From assembly GCA_963836405.1 (NCBI GenBank), contig CAWIJL010000019.1, positions 1 to 64,000 on the forward strand: DNA of 64,000 nt, written 5' to 3'. Positions 38,246 through 48,016 of this stretch are shown here, piece after piece; positions within the stretch are counted from its first letter, which is position 1; every line of letters starts with the position of its first letter. The notes under the pieces were generated by a model that was not told the origin of the DNA, searched no databases, and saw nothing but the letters and a program-made list of their open reading frames with translations. The stretch comes from CAWIJJ01 sp963836405 (lineage in GTDB: Bacteria > Acidobacteriota > Terriglobia > Bryobacterales > Bryobacteraceae). A program made the translations under genes and the position numbers.

Positions 38246-39630
38246 CAATCCGGGAGGCAGGCGATGCGCTGCGGCGGCGTCAGGCTTCCCCGGTGGAACT
38301 CGCGAAGGCAGCGATTCAGCGCATTGAACGGCTGAATAGCGGACTGTGCGCGTTTCTCACCGTCACTGCCGATTCCGCTCTTGCCCGGGCGCGCGAAGCC
38401 GAGGCCGAACTGGCCGCCGGGCGCGACCGAGGTCCGCTTCACGGCATCCCGCTCGCCGTGAAAGACCTTTTTTATACGCGTGGGGTGCGTACCACCGGAG
38501 GCTCGAAAATCTTCGAGGATTTCGTGCCGGACTACGATGCCGCGGTGGTGGAGAAGTTGGAAGCGGCGGGCGCGGTGATGCTGGGCAAGTTGAACATGCA
38601 CGAACTGGCTTATGGGATCACTTCGGCGAATCCGCATTTCGGGCCGGTGCGGAATCCGTGGAATCCGGAGTACAGCCCGGGCGGGTCGAGCGGCGGTTCG
38701 GGCGCGGCGGTGGCGGCGGGCATGGTGTACGCGGCGATGGGGAGCGACACGGGCGGGTCGATTCGCATTCCGGCGTCGTTTTGCGGCGTGGTGGGGCTGA
38801 AGCCGACGTACGGCCGGGTGAGCAGGTACGGCACGATGCCGCTGGGCTACAGCCTGGACCACATGGGGCCGTTGACGCAATCGGTGCGGGACGCGGCGCT
38901 GGTGCTGAACGCGATCGCCGGGTACGATGCGCGGGATCCGGCATCGTCGCGGCATCCGGTGGTGGACTTCGCGCCGGATGAGGAGTGCTCGATCCGCGGG
39001 CTGAGGGTGGGATTTCCGGAGAACTTCCTGTTCGAGCGGCTGGACCCGGACGTAGAGTCGGCGGTGCGCGGGGCGGTGGCGCGCGCGGGATCGCTGGGGG
39101 CGGTAGTGAAGCCGGTGAAGATCCGGCCGGACCCCGAGGCGATGAATGCGATTGCGCGAACGGTGCTGCTGGGTGAGGCGGCGGCGACGCTTCAGCCGTA
39201 TCTGGGGAACCGCGCGAACTTCGGGGCGGACGTGCTGGCGCTGCTCGACCAGGGCAGCCTGCTGCCGGCCAGCGACTACATCAACGCCCAGCGCGTGCGC
39301 CGCGCGATGTGCCGCGAGTTCGGCGCGGTGTGGAACGAGGTGGACTGCATCCTGGCGCCGGCCACGCCCAACACGGCGCCGCGGGTGGGGCAGACGACGG
39401 TGAAACTAGGCGGGCGGGAAGAAGACGTGCGGCTGGCGACGACACGGCTGGTGCGATGGGTGAACCTGCTGGGCCTGCCGGTGCTGTCGATGCCCTGCGG
39501 GTTGAGCGGCGCGGGGCTGCCGGCGGGGCTGCAAATCATAGGGCCGCCTTTCGGGGAAGCGGTGGTGCTGCGGGCGGGGGCCGCCCTGGAAGACGCGGGC
39601 GTGGGAATTCCGCCGGCGCCGGGAATGTAA
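38242..39630 (+). CDS. Amidase-signature hydrolase, GatA-like
   Basis: 462 residues from ATG 38242. The Ser-cisSer-Lys triad is visible: Lys74 in AVKDLF, cis-Ser149 in SPGGSSGGS, and nucleophile Ser173 in GSDTGGSIR. Length and sequence (LHGIPLAVKD, PTYGRVSRYG) are close to GatA, which releases ammonia from glutamine for tRNA transamidation. Without gatB next to it, it could equally be a stand-alone amidase. Coupled by ATGA to a short GatC-like gene, which favours a complex. Confidence 0.82.
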   Translation: MTIREAGDALRRRQASPVELAKAAIQRIERLNSGLCAFLTVTADSALARAREAEAELAAGRDRGPLHGIPLAVKDLFYTRGVRTTGGSKIFEDFVPDYDAAVVEKLEAAGAVMLGKLNMHELAYGITSANPHFGPVRNPWNPEYSPGGSSGGSGAAVAAGMVYAAMGSDTGGSIRIPASFCGVVGLKPTYGRVSRYGTMPLGYSLDHMGPLTQSVRDAALVLNAIAGYDARDPASSRHPVVDFAPDEECSIRGLRVGFPENFLFERLDPDVESAVRGAVARAGSLGAVVKPVKIRPDPEAMNAIARTVLLGEAAATLQPYLGNRANFGADVLALLDQGSLLPASDYINAQRVRRAMCREFGAVWNEVDCILAPATPNTAPRVGQTTVKLGGREEDVRLATTRLVRWVNLLGLPVLSMPCGLSGAGLPAGLQIIGPPFGEAVVLRAGAALEDAGVGIPPAPGM

Positions 39631-39638
39631 GACAGGGC

Positions 39639-39666
39639 GGGGACACGGCTTGGTGGCGATGTCCCC
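39639..39666. terminator. Hairpin between convergent amidase and receptor genes
   Basis: Inverted repeat GGGGACA / TGTCCCC with a 14-base loop in the 48-bp convergent gap. No T-run, so termination is a guess. Confidence 0.3.
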
Positions 39667-39678
39667 GCGATTCAGCTA

Positions 39679-42600
39679 CTAAAAGATGAATTTTGCCTCC
39701 AGTTGCAGGCGGCGCGGGTAGTTGTTCTGCGTGGACGCGGAGATCTGCCCGAAGTTGGCGGAGGTCACGTTCATCTGCGGCGCGGGAAACAGGGGGTGAT
39801 TGAACGCGTTGAGCGCCTGCGCGTTGATGCGCAGCCGGGTGGTTTCGGTAATGCGCGTGTCCTTGATCAGGGACAGGTCCACGTTGTTCTGCCTGGGTCC
39901 GCGGAGCCACGAGTAGCGAAGCGGATTGACGCGCAGGTGGGACGCGGGCTGCTGGGAGGAGGCGGTGACGAAGGCATCGGTGTTGAACCAGTGTTCGGGC
40001 GTCCGGTCTTCGAGCGGGAGCACGATGGTGGAAGGGTCGCCCGAGAAGAAGAAGTCGTTCGAAAGGGTCAGGGGCAGGCCGCTCTGGAAGGCCCAGATTC
40101 CGGTGACCTCCCATCCTCCCACGATGCGGTCGAGGACCGGGTTCATATGCGAGCCGAAGCGGTGCCCGCTGCCGAACGGCAGGACGTAGATGGCGGTCAT
40201 GGCGAAGCGGTGCGGCACGTCCTGGTCGGAGATCATGCGGGTGGGCGCGGGGTCGCCGGGATTCAAATAGTCGGTGGCCTGCATGAATTTGGAGAAGGTG
40301 TAATTCGCATTAAGGGACAGGCCCTTGCCGAAGCGCTTTTCGGTGCGGAGTTGGAGGCCGTGATACCAGGAATAGCCTTGGTTGGTGGTGGTGTTGACGG
40401 AGCCGAACTGCGGGTAGGGAACGAGCAGCGACTGGCGCGAAATATTCTGGGCGGTGAAGCCCGACGGCGTCCCCGGAGGCACGTCCAGCCCGGCGAACGG
40501 ATTGGGCACCGACTGCGTCAGGTACGCATTCTGGGTGGTGTCCCGGAGCGGCGCGGTGCTCAGGTAACTGTTGGGCAGGGCGTTCAGATTTCGCGTCATC
40601 TCGATGCGGATGCCCTTGTTGCCGACGTAGGAACCCTCCACCAACACCTGGCCTGGAAGTTCGTGCTGCACGCCCACCTGCCAGCGGTAATTGGTGGGCG
40701 TGTCGGGATGCTGGTTAAAGAAGGAAATACTCTGGCCAACGTTGGTTTCTCCGCCCTGGGAAGACCCCACGGGCTGGAGCACGCCGTTCGGGAAGGGATC
40801 GGAGAGCGTATTGACGATGGTTACGTTGTCGGAAGCGAAGGCGTTGAAGGGCGTGGTGCGGGTGAAGCCGGTCTGGATGACATCGCCGCGGCGCTGGCCG
40901 AGGAACCCATCGTAAATGCCGAACCCGCCGCGCAGCACCGTTCGGGCGCGCAACTGGTAGGCGAGGCCGAAGCGGGGCATGAAGTTATGGTTGGTATGGT
41001 ACAGGCCCGAACCATCCGCATAAGTGAGGCCGCCGAGCACGTGGAATTGGGAAGCCGGCACGGCGGCAGGGTTAGCCGCATAAGCTGCCTCCGCCGCGGC
41101 GGCGAACGGCTGCACGAAATTCGGATCGAAGTCCTTGACGCTGCGGTTATACCGTTCCTCGAGCGGGGTTTCGTACTCCCATCGCAAGCCCAGGTTCAGG
41201 GTAAGTCGGGCGGTGGCCTTCCAGTCGTCCTGAACGTAAATACCGGTGGTGGTGGACTGTTCGGCGTAGTTTCCGGATCGCGAGATGTAACTGTTGCTCG
41301 AGGAGGGGATTCCCAGGAGCAGGGCGGCCACGGGTTGACCCAGGTTTCCGGGCGCGGCGGTGGAGTTGTCGTTGGGCCCGCGGGTGTAGCTGGTGTCGAA
41401 GTTCAGCCGCATGGTCTGATCGTTGCCGAAGAACAGGTCGTTCTCGCGATATACGCGGTATTCGAGGCCCGCGCGCAGCGAATGGCGGCCCATGGTCTTG
41501 GTGACCGCGGCGGCGAACGAATGGGTGTCGATGGGACGGTATTCGCCGCCGAAGCCGGTGCCGATATAACTCTGTAAGTCGATGCGGGGAAATCTTCTCA
41601 GGTCGGCCGGGATGAGGCTGTTATAGGAGGCCGGAAGGCCGATTTGGGTCAGGTCGAAGCCGATCGCGTCCTGGTTACCGTCTTGGGCGCGGATGAAGCG
41701 GTTGTAACCATACCGTAAGTCGAGCACGGCAGTGGGAGAAAGGACAAACGTATCGTCTATCACGGCGTTGTGAGAGAAGAACTGGAAGAAAGAGCCGGTG
41801 GCTTCATTGTGGAAGTAATTATTGTAAGTGCTGTCGCGGCGGTATGTGCTGTAACGGCCATAGAGCCGCTGCCGGTCGCTGATGTTATGGTCCAGGCGGG
41901 CGGTCAGGTTGTAATATTTGGCAGTTTCGGCGAGGTCGGGCTGTAACAGATTATTGGTGCCGTCCGGATTACCCGGCGACGTGGGATCCGGGTAGAACTT
42001 ATCCAGGATCGCTTTTCCGACGGGGTTCCAGTACTCCTGCGGGATGATGTTTCCCGCGAAGGGCTGCTCCACGAAGCGGCCGTTCACCAACTGGCGAGTG
42101 TAGGGATTGTAGATCTGGTACTGGGGCCCGAGGGCGAGCAGGGCGGAAAAGTTGCCGTTCTTCATGGCGGGAGTCGGCACCTGCGGAGTGGAACTGTCGT
42201 AGCGCGGGCGGGAGTCGTGAATGCCCTCGTAGCCGAACATAAAGAATGTCCGGTTTTTGCCGTTGTAGAGCTTCGGGATGTAGACGGGACCGCCGAGGGA
42301 ACCGCCCCAGCGGTCGAACTTGAAGTTAGGCCGCTCGCGGCCGAGGCGGTTATTGAAGAAGTCGTTGGCCCAGAAACGGCGCCGCATGAGGGTGTAGTAA
42401 GCGGTGCCGTGCAGGTCGTTGGTGCCGGACTTGATGCCGAGGTTGGTAACACCGCCTTCGGTGTTACCCACGGCGGCGTCGAAGGTAGCCGTCTGCACCT
42501 TCATCTCGGCGAGGATGTCGGTGGGGGGCACGTAACTGGCGATGACCTCTCCGGCGTTGGCGGTGGCGGTGGCGGGTGCGCCGTCGAGCGTGATGTCGCT

Positions 42601-43161
42601 GCGGTCGCCGCGGGTTCCGTTCATGCTGAAGTTGGCGATGTGGGTGGGCTCGAACGGACGGTCGAGCCGGGGGCTTCCCATGAAGGCGGTGCCGCTCGAA
42701 ATGCCGATGAGGGCGAACGGATTGCCGTAGGAAAGGGGCAGGTCCATGATTTGCTGGGTGGTGATGACGCTTCCCATGGATGCGGTCTCCGTGCTCAGCA
42801 GGGGCGCGCCCGCTTCCACGGTGACGCTCTGTTCCGCGGTGCCCAATTCGAGTTGCGCATTCACTTCGATACGGTCGGCAATCCGCAAAGTAATATTCTC
42901 GCGGAGGAACGTCTTGAATCCTGTAGCCGAAACGGTCACCGAGTAATTACCCGGAAGTAACAGAGGAGCGGTATAGATTCCGTCCGAATTTGTTTGCAGG
43001 TTCACCTTGGTGCCCATGTCTTTGTTCGTAACGACAACGTTCGCACCCGGCACGACCGCGCCGGACGCGTCGGTCACGCGGCCCACGATGGTGCCGCGGG
43101 TCTCCTGCGCCCACACGGCGGATACAGTAATCAGAAGGACGATGAGTAGGTTTTTCGGCAT
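39679..43161 (-). CDS. Oar-like TonB-dependent outer-membrane receptor
   Basis: 1160 residues. Signal peptide LLIVLLITVSAVWA; carboxypeptidase-regulatory domain about 20-105 (GTIVGRVTDASGAVVPGA, GNYSVTVSATGFKTF). The plug has SMGSVITTQQIMDLPL and the barrel ends in KFIF. It shares architecture with the 12227-15496 receptor but is not a close copy. It would transport a large substrate with TonB energy. No regulator is adjacent. The ATG is close to the 5' limit of the frame, so the start is secure. Confidence 0.9.
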   Translation of the reverse strand: MPKNLLIVLLITVSAVWAQETRGTIVGRVTDASGAVVPGANVVVTNKDMGTKVNLQTNSDGIYTAPLLLPGNYSVTVSATGFKTFLRENITLRIADRIEVNAQLELGTAEQSVTVEAGAPLLSTETASMGSVITTQQIMDLPLSYGNPFALIGISSGTAFMGSPRLDRPFEPTHIANFSMNGTRGDRSDITLDGAPATATANAGEVIASYVPPTDILAEMKVQTATFDAAVGNTEGGVTNLGIKSGTNDLHGTAYYTLMRRRFWANDFFNNRLGRERPNFKFDRWGGSLGGPVYIPKLYNGKNRTFFMFGYEGIHDSRPRYDSSTPQVPTPAMKNGNFSALLALGPQYQIYNPYTRQLVNGRFVEQPFAGNIIPQEYWNPVGKAILDKFYPDPTSPGNPDGTNNLLQPDLAETAKYYNLTARLDHNISDRQRLYGRYSTYRRDSTYNNYFHNEATGSFFQFFSHNAVIDDTFVLSPTAVLDLRYGYNRFIRAQDGNQDAIGFDLTQIGLPASYNSLIPADLRRFPRIDLQSYIGTGFGGEYRPIDTHSFAAAVTKTMGRHSLRAGLEYRVYRENDLFFGNDQTMRLNFDTSYTRGPNDNSTAAPGNLGQPVAALLLGIPSSSNSYISRSGNYAEQSTTTGIYVQDDWKATARLTLNLGLRWEYETPLEERYNRSVKDFDPNFVQPFAAAAEAAYAANPAAVPASQFHVLGGLTYADGSGLYHTNHNFMPRFGLAYQLRARTVLRGGFGIYDGFLGQRRGDVIQTGFTRTTPFNAFASDNVTIVNTLSDPFPNGVLQPVGSSQGGETNVGQSISFFNQHPDTPTNYRWQVGVQHELPGQVLVEGSYVGNKGIRIEMTRNLNALPNSYLSTAPLRDTTQNAYLTQSVPNPFAGLDVPPGTPSGFTAQNISRQSLLVPYPQFGSVNTTTNQGYSWYHGLQLRTEKRFGKGLSLNANYTFSKFMQATDYLNPGDPAPTRMISDQDVPHRFAMTAIYVLPFGSGHRFGSHMNPVLDRIVGGWEVTGIWAFQSGLPLTLSNDFFFSGDPSTIVLPLEDRTPEHWFNTDAFVTASSQQPASHLRVNPLRYSWLRGPRQNNVDLSLIKDTRITETTRLRINAQALNAFNHPLFPAPQMNVTSANFGQISASTQNNYPRRLQLEAKFIF

Positions 43162-43173
43162 TTACGAGCCCCT

Positions 43174-43461
43174 TTGTGCTGGCTTGTGCACTTGTGGGGC
43201 CTCCGCGGCTTTGCGAACGGTAAGGCGAAGGGTTCGGGGGGCCACACCGCGGCGGCCGGCAACTTTTCGGCGATGGTTCTGAAGACCCTGGAGGCTCTGG
43301 GGCCGAAGCAACTGGCCAAAGAAGCGCGGGAATGGAGTCAGACGGCGGCGATTATCGAACGCTTCCTGCGGCCCTCCGGGGAGGGTCCACGAGAGCGATG
43401 CGGGCCCTGCTGTGGCGGGTGGCCGGGCTGTTCGACAGGCCGCGCAGGGATCGGGAACTGA
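43174..43461 (+). pseudogene. PadR-regulator C-terminal remnant
   Basis: From about 43288 reads LGPKQLAKEAREWSQTAAIIERFL, the typical final helix of the PadR regulators that precede ADOP permeases (compare GRRQLEVEQKRWDD at 44660-45001). The winged-helix part is absent. It overlaps the start of the truncated permease gene, as intact PadR genes do. Confidence 0.5.
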
Positions 43462-44610
43462 GCGAGGAACTGGAGTGCCATCTCCAGATGGAGATCGATG
43501 GCAACCTCCGCTGCGGCATGACGCCCGGCCAGGCGCGCCGCGCGGCGCTGATAAAGTCTGGCGGAGTGGAGCAGGCCAAGGAGGCGTATCGCGAACGGCG
43601 GGGCTTGCCGGTGCTGGAGATCGCGATGCTGGACCTCCGCCATGCGCTGCGGCGGCTGCGGCGCAATCCGGGCTTCACGATCGCGGCGGTGGTGTCCCTG
43701 GCGCTCGGCATCGGCGCCAACGCGGCGATGTTCACGCTGCTCGACCAGATGCTGCTTCGTCCGCTGCCGGTGAAGGACCCCGGGCAACTGGTGATGATCT
43801 GGACAACCGGCCCAAGCCTGGGTAGCAGCCAGGGAACGAGGGGTTCGTCCTATCCGATGTACCAGGATTTCGAGCAACGGGCGGCGGGATTTTCGGATGT
43901 ATTTTGCCGCTACTATACGGCGCTTTCGATCGGGTCAGGAGAGCAGGCGGAGCGCGTGACGGGCGAACTGGTCTCAGGCAATTATTTCCAGGCGCTGGGC
44001 GTCGGGCCGGCGCTGGGACGAGTGTTTGCGCCCGAGACGGACGATCGGGTCTACAAGGGTCATCCGGTGGTGGTGCTGAGCTATCCATACTGGCAGGCGC
44101 GTTTCGGCGCGGACCCGGGCGTGATCGGGCGGAAGATCCTGGTCAACAACTACCCGATGACGATAGTGGGGGTGTCGGCGCGAGGATTCTCCGGTTTGGA
44201 TCCGGCGCGATCGCCGCACATCCGGATACCCATCCAGATGAAGCCGCTGATGACGCCGGGATCGGACAACCTGGGCAACCGGCGACGGCAGTGGGTGCAG
44301 ATCTTTGCGCGGATGCGGCCTGGGGTCACCGTGCAGTCCGCACAGGTCTCGCTGCAACTTCTGCTCAGCCAGATTCTCCGCGGCGAGGCCGGGACGCTGC
44401 GCGAGACTCCGCAGGCGCTGCTGGAGTGATTTCTTACGAGGAGAGTGGTGATGGAACCGGCGGCCCACGGCTACTCCGACCTGCGGGGCAGCTATTCTTC
44501 GGCACTGGTTGCGCTGATGGCAATGGCCGGGGTGGTGTTGCTGATCGCGTGCTTCAATGTAGGCTGCCTGCTGATTGCGCGCGCCGACGCGCGAAAAAGG
44601 GAGCACCCGT
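43398..44610 (+). pseudogene. Truncated ADOP/MacB-type permease with in-frame nonsense codon
   Basis: The N-terminal cytoplasmic leader of ADOP permeases (RRDRELSEELECHLQME) and the first membrane helix (FTIAAVVSLALGIGANAAM) are followed by the MacB periplasmic core. A TGA at 44427 stops it, yet the same frame continues with the next membrane segment (VALMAMAGVVLLIACFNVG) until ADARKRE at about 44604. There it is cut by the promoter region of the next operon. A full member has about 800-860 residues, so at least half is missing. Confidence 0.8.
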
Positions 44611-44616
44611 CCTCTG

Positions 44617-44666
44617 TTGACATTCGGTTGAGAATCGGCCAACATAGGCATAGTTGCCTATGCCTA
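44617..44666 (+). promoter_or_regulatory. PadR promoter with inverted-repeat operator over the start codon
   Basis: TTGACA at 44617-44622 is a consensus -35; the -10 is less clear, about 17 bases on. A perfect inverted repeat (arms TAGGCATAG / CTATGCCTA, loop TTGC) at 44645-44666 covers the presumed -10/start region and the PadR ATG at 44660. PadR proteins bind such dyads near their own promoter, so autorepression is likely. Confidence 0.6.
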
Positions 44667-45001
44667 GCTCTCTAAGAAGCGAAAATCTGCAAGGTACGCT
44701 TGATCTTCTGGTTCTCAAGAGTCTGGCGGCCCGAGGCGCCCTGCACGGTTATGCCATCTCCACCCATATACAACAAATATCGGATGACTTTCTCAGGGTT
44801 GAAGAAGGGTCGCTGTATCCGGCGCTGCATCGCATCGAAGGATTGGGGTGGATCTCGTCGACGTGGGGCACTTCTTCAACAAACCGCCGTGTGAAGATAT
44901 ACAGCCTCACTGCGGCAGGGCGCCGACAGCTCGAAGTGGAACAGAAGCGTTGGGATGATCTGACCTTAGCGGTCCGAAAGGTGCTCGAATGCTACGGCTA
45001 A
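44660..45001 (+). CDS. PadR-family transcriptional regulator
   Basis: 113 residues from ATG 44660; TTG 44654 is possible. The winged helix is complete: LQGTLDLLVLKSLAARG, LHGYAISTHIQQ, EEGSLYPALHRIEGLGWI and the YSLTAAGRRQL wing. It is followed, with 13 bp overlap, by an ADOP permease, the standard pair in Acidobacteria, and presumably represses that operon through the inverted repeat at 44645-44666. Confidence 0.92.
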   Translation: MPSSLRSENLQGTLDLLVLKSLAARGALHGYAISTHIQQISDDFLRVEEGSLYPALHRIEGLGWISSTWGTSSTNRRVKIYSLTAAGRRQLEVEQKRWDDLTLAVRKVLECYG

Positions 45002-47571
45002 AGCTGCGATCGCTGTGGAACCGCCGCCTGGACCAGGATTTGGACGACGAATTGCGCTCGCATATCGAGCTGAAGGCGGAGGAACTCGAAGCTGGCGGAA
45101 TGACGCGCGACAAAGCTCTCGCTGAAGCACGGCGGCGATTCGGGAACGTGACCCTTGCGGCTGAGAGCACGCGCGAACTGCACGTGTTTACCGGAATAGA
45201 CAGCATGCTTCAGGATGTGCGGTATGGTCTTCGGCGATTGTGGAGGGAGCGCGCCTTTACGGCCGCCGCGGTGCTTACTTTGGGCCTTGTCATTGGCGTT
45301 AACGGCGCCATCTTCAGCGTCGTCGAAGCCGTGCTTCTGCGCTCGCTTCCATTCCCCGAACCGGATCGTCTGATTGAAATCTACGGAACGACAAAGAACT
45401 CGAACCGCGCGGAGATCTCCATCCCCGACCTGGAGGAACTCGCCGCCGCCCATTCACTCCAAAGTATCGCCGCGGAACAGGTGCAGAGTGTCAACCTAAC
45501 CGGCGTTGAAGAGCCTGGCCGGTTAATTGGAGGCTTCGTCGCCCGCTCGTATTTTGAGATTCTCGGCGTCACTCCGGCGTTGGGCCGCGGCATCGGCTCC
45601 GAAGACGAGAAGCCTGGCGGACCGAATGTCTGCGTTCTGAATTACGCCGTGTGGCGTGATCGATTCGGGGCGGACCAGAGGGTTCTGGGGCGCTCACTGC
45701 TCCTGAATAACCAGCCACACGCGGTGGTCGGTATCCTTCCTGAGAGTTTCCAACCGCGCTACATCAATGCAGAGGTGTGGATCCCGGTGCGTCACTATCC
45801 CGGGTACTCACGGGATAGTGCCCGGACGCCAGTCTTCGCGCTGGCGCGGTTGGCGCCCGGCGCAACAATCGAACAGACCCGTGCGGAGCTCGGCGGCATC
45901 ATGCTGCGGCGCGCGAAGGATTACCCCGGCACCAATCGCGACCGTGGTGTTGCCGTGCACGCGCTGAGTGAGATTGCAGAGGGTGGCAGAAGGACACCCG
46001 TGCTGGTGCTCGCCGCGGGAGCGGCTTGTGTCCTGCTGCTGGGATGCGCGAACATTGCGGCGCTACTGCTGTCGAGAGGAGCGGGCCGTAAACAGGAGAT
46101 CGCCATTCGCAGTTCGCTGGGAGCCAACAAGGGCAGGCTGATACGCCAACTCCTGACCGAATCCCTGTTGTTGGCGGCGACTGGGGGTGCGGTCGGGATA
46201 ATGTTTGCGAATTTCGGAATCGACGCGCTCCGCGTCTTCAGTCCGGATCTTATCGGACTGACGGAACCGCGTCTGAACATGACTGTTCTCGCCTATCTTG
46301 CCGCCGCTTCAATCCTGACCGGCATACTGTTCGGACTGGCGCCGGCGCTCGGCGCCGGACGGCAGGCAATAGCGTCGTTGCGGCAGCGCGGTCGCACTAG
46401 AAGCCGCCGGTTCCAGAACGGGCTTGTGGCCGGACAGGTTGCGCTGGCTCTGGTGTTGCTCACCGGCGCCGGGCTTCTGGCGGCGAGCCTGCGCAACGTA
46501 GCTGCCATTCATCCGGGCTTTCAGGGGGAGCGGGTCCTCACGATGGAGTATCGTCTCGCGCGGGATAAGTACACAACGGCCAGTCGCCAGGCTTCGATTC
46601 ATCATCAAATCGTCGCGCGTGTCGGGACGGTGCCAGGAGTCGAATCGGCGGCATTGGTGGGCGCGTTGCCGTTCAGCGGGAATGGCAATCGAATTTTGCT
46701 CGCGTTGCCCGATCGAAAGGAGCCTTTGACGATTGGCTACAATCCGGTGTCGCCGGGATACTTCGCGACAGTGGGAGTGCCTCTGCTCGAGGGACGCGAC
46801 TTCTCATTTGCGGACGGCGGGAATTCGCAAGCGGTCGCGGTGGTTAACCGGACACTTGCCGACCGTTTTTGGCCGGGGCGGGATGTGATCGGACTTCAGG
46901 TGCGAGTATCCACGGGCCCGGCGGCTTTCACGACCGCGACCATCGTGGGGATCGTCGGCGATGTGAAGCAGAACGCTCTTGCCGACGCCGGAGAGCCCCA
47001 GTTATACAGGCCATATGCGCAGGATCCGTACGCGTTCGCGACGCTGGTCGTGCGTACGAAGGGCGATCCATTGGCTCTTGGTAACAGCGTCAAGAAGGCG
47101 ATCTGGTCTGTGGAGGCACAGCAATCGGTATGGAAGGTCCGGACGTTAGAGTACCTGGTCAACCGTTCGTACAGCTACCTACAATACGTTACCTGGACAA
47201 CAGTCTGTTTCGCGGCGCTCGCGTTGCTGCTGGCAGCTGTTGGCCTGTACGGCCTGCTTTCATACACCGTGACTCAACGTACCTCCGAGCTAGGTATACG
47301 CATGGCAATAGGCGCCTCGCCGGCGGACGTGATGCGGCAGGTGTTGCGGGATGGGCTGGTTTTAACTGCAATTGGAATTGCCGCCGGGATCGCCTCCGCT
47401 TTGGTGCTGACGAGGTTCTTGCGGTCTCAGCTTTATGAGATCACTCCGACCGAGCCGAAGGTCTTCGCCGGCGTTGCGATTGTGCTGTTGATTGTTGCTT
47501 TGCTGGCGCTATGGTTTCCGGCGCGGCGCGCGATGCGCGTGGATCCGATTGAGGCCTTGCGGCAGGAGTAG
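44989..47571 (+). CDS. ADOP/MacB-type ABC permease
   Basis: 860 residues, intact. The cytoplasmic leader (DQDLDDELRSHIELKAEEL) is characteristic of ADOP permeases. Two FtsX-like halves follow, each with periplasmic MacB-core and three or four helices (FTAAAVLTLGLVIGVNGAIFSV; VLVLAAGAACVLLLGC; FAALALLLAAVGLYGLLSY; the ending VDPIEALRQE). No ATPase is encoded nearby; partner ATPases are often elsewhere. Probably exports lipophilic compounds or lipoproteins under PadR control. Confidence 0.92.
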   Translation: MLRLKLRSLWNRRLDQDLDDELRSHIELKAEELEAGGMTRDKALAEARRRFGNVTLAAESTRELHVFTGIDSMLQDVRYGLRRLWRERAFTAAAVLTLGLVIGVNGAIFSVVEAVLLRSLPFPEPDRLIEIYGTTKNSNRAEISIPDLEELAAAHSLQSIAAEQVQSVNLTGVEEPGRLIGGFVARSYFEILGVTPALGRGIGSEDEKPGGPNVCVLNYAVWRDRFGADQRVLGRSLLLNNQPHAVVGILPESFQPRYINAEVWIPVRHYPGYSRDSARTPVFALARLAPGATIEQTRAELGGIMLRRAKDYPGTNRDRGVAVHALSEIAEGGRRTPVLVLAAGAACVLLLGCANIAALLLSRGAGRKQEIAIRSSLGANKGRLIRQLLTESLLLAATGGAVGIMFANFGIDALRVFSPDLIGLTEPRLNMTVLAYLAAASILTGILFGLAPALGAGRQAIASLRQRGRTRSRRFQNGLVAGQVALALVLLTGAGLLAASLRNVAAIHPGFQGERVLTMEYRLARDKYTTASRQASIHHQIVARVGTVPGVESAALVGALPFSGNGNRILLALPDRKEPLTIGYNPVSPGYFATVGVPLLEGRDFSFADGGNSQAVAVVNRTLADRFWPGRDVIGLQVRVSTGPAAFTTATIVGIVGDVKQNALADAGEPQLYRPYAQDPYAFATLVVRTKGDPLALGNSVKKAIWSVEAQQSVWKVRTLEYLVNRSYSYLQYVTWTTVCFAALALLLAAVGLYGLLSYTVTQRTSELGIRMAIGASPADVMRQVLRDGLVLTAIGIAAGIASALVLTRFLRSQLYEITPTEPKVFAGVAIVLLIVALLALWFPARRAMRVDPIEALRQE

Positions 47572-48016
47572 ATGCACTCGCGTTGGGTGAGCTTTCGACG
47601 AGCTGTGGGGCCGGGGCGAGAACCGCCATGGCTGCCTCGGATCCTGCGGATCTCGCATTGGAGCACACAGTTCCTGGCTTGTCGCACAGTGTTTACAAAC
47701 GTCTTCGCCACGTATGTGAGTGCCCGGCCGCGGCACACACCAACCGGAAGTTGGGCAAAGCGTCAAGTTGACGCGTAACGCGCGAGCCACTGAAGTGCCG
47801 CGCGGCCGGCTTGCTCCCGGATCGTCGTCAACTCGGAGAGAGTCGGGCCGCCCAATCCGGCGCCGTCAGGCCGGAACGATGTCGAGTGAAATCGGTAGGT
47901 AGCGGCCGGCAGGTTTCGGCGAATCCTGCGAGGGCCTCGGGATCGCTCCGACGACAATGAGTGATGAGTGCGCCGATGCCATAGCTTACACTCAAACTAA
48001 ATGCTCAACCGGGGCT
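47572..48016. other. Intergenic region with a short dispersed repeat
   Basis: No supported gene. A minus-strand 64-codon frame (47763-47957, containing GLGGPTLSELTTIREQAG) reads like a protein tail but has no start signal. The 18-bp element at 47740-47757 matches 26362-26379 exactly in inverse orientation. Confidence 0.35.

Noticed and set aside
39703..41577. 624-codon plus-strand open frame
   Set aside because: Exactly antisense to the second TonB-dependent receptor; high-GC antisense artefact with no family resemblance or ribosome site.
44427..44429. TGA in the truncated permease as a selenocysteine codon
   Set aside because: No SECIS-like hairpin follows, the family has no Sec there, and the gene is truncated anyway; a nonsense change is simpler.
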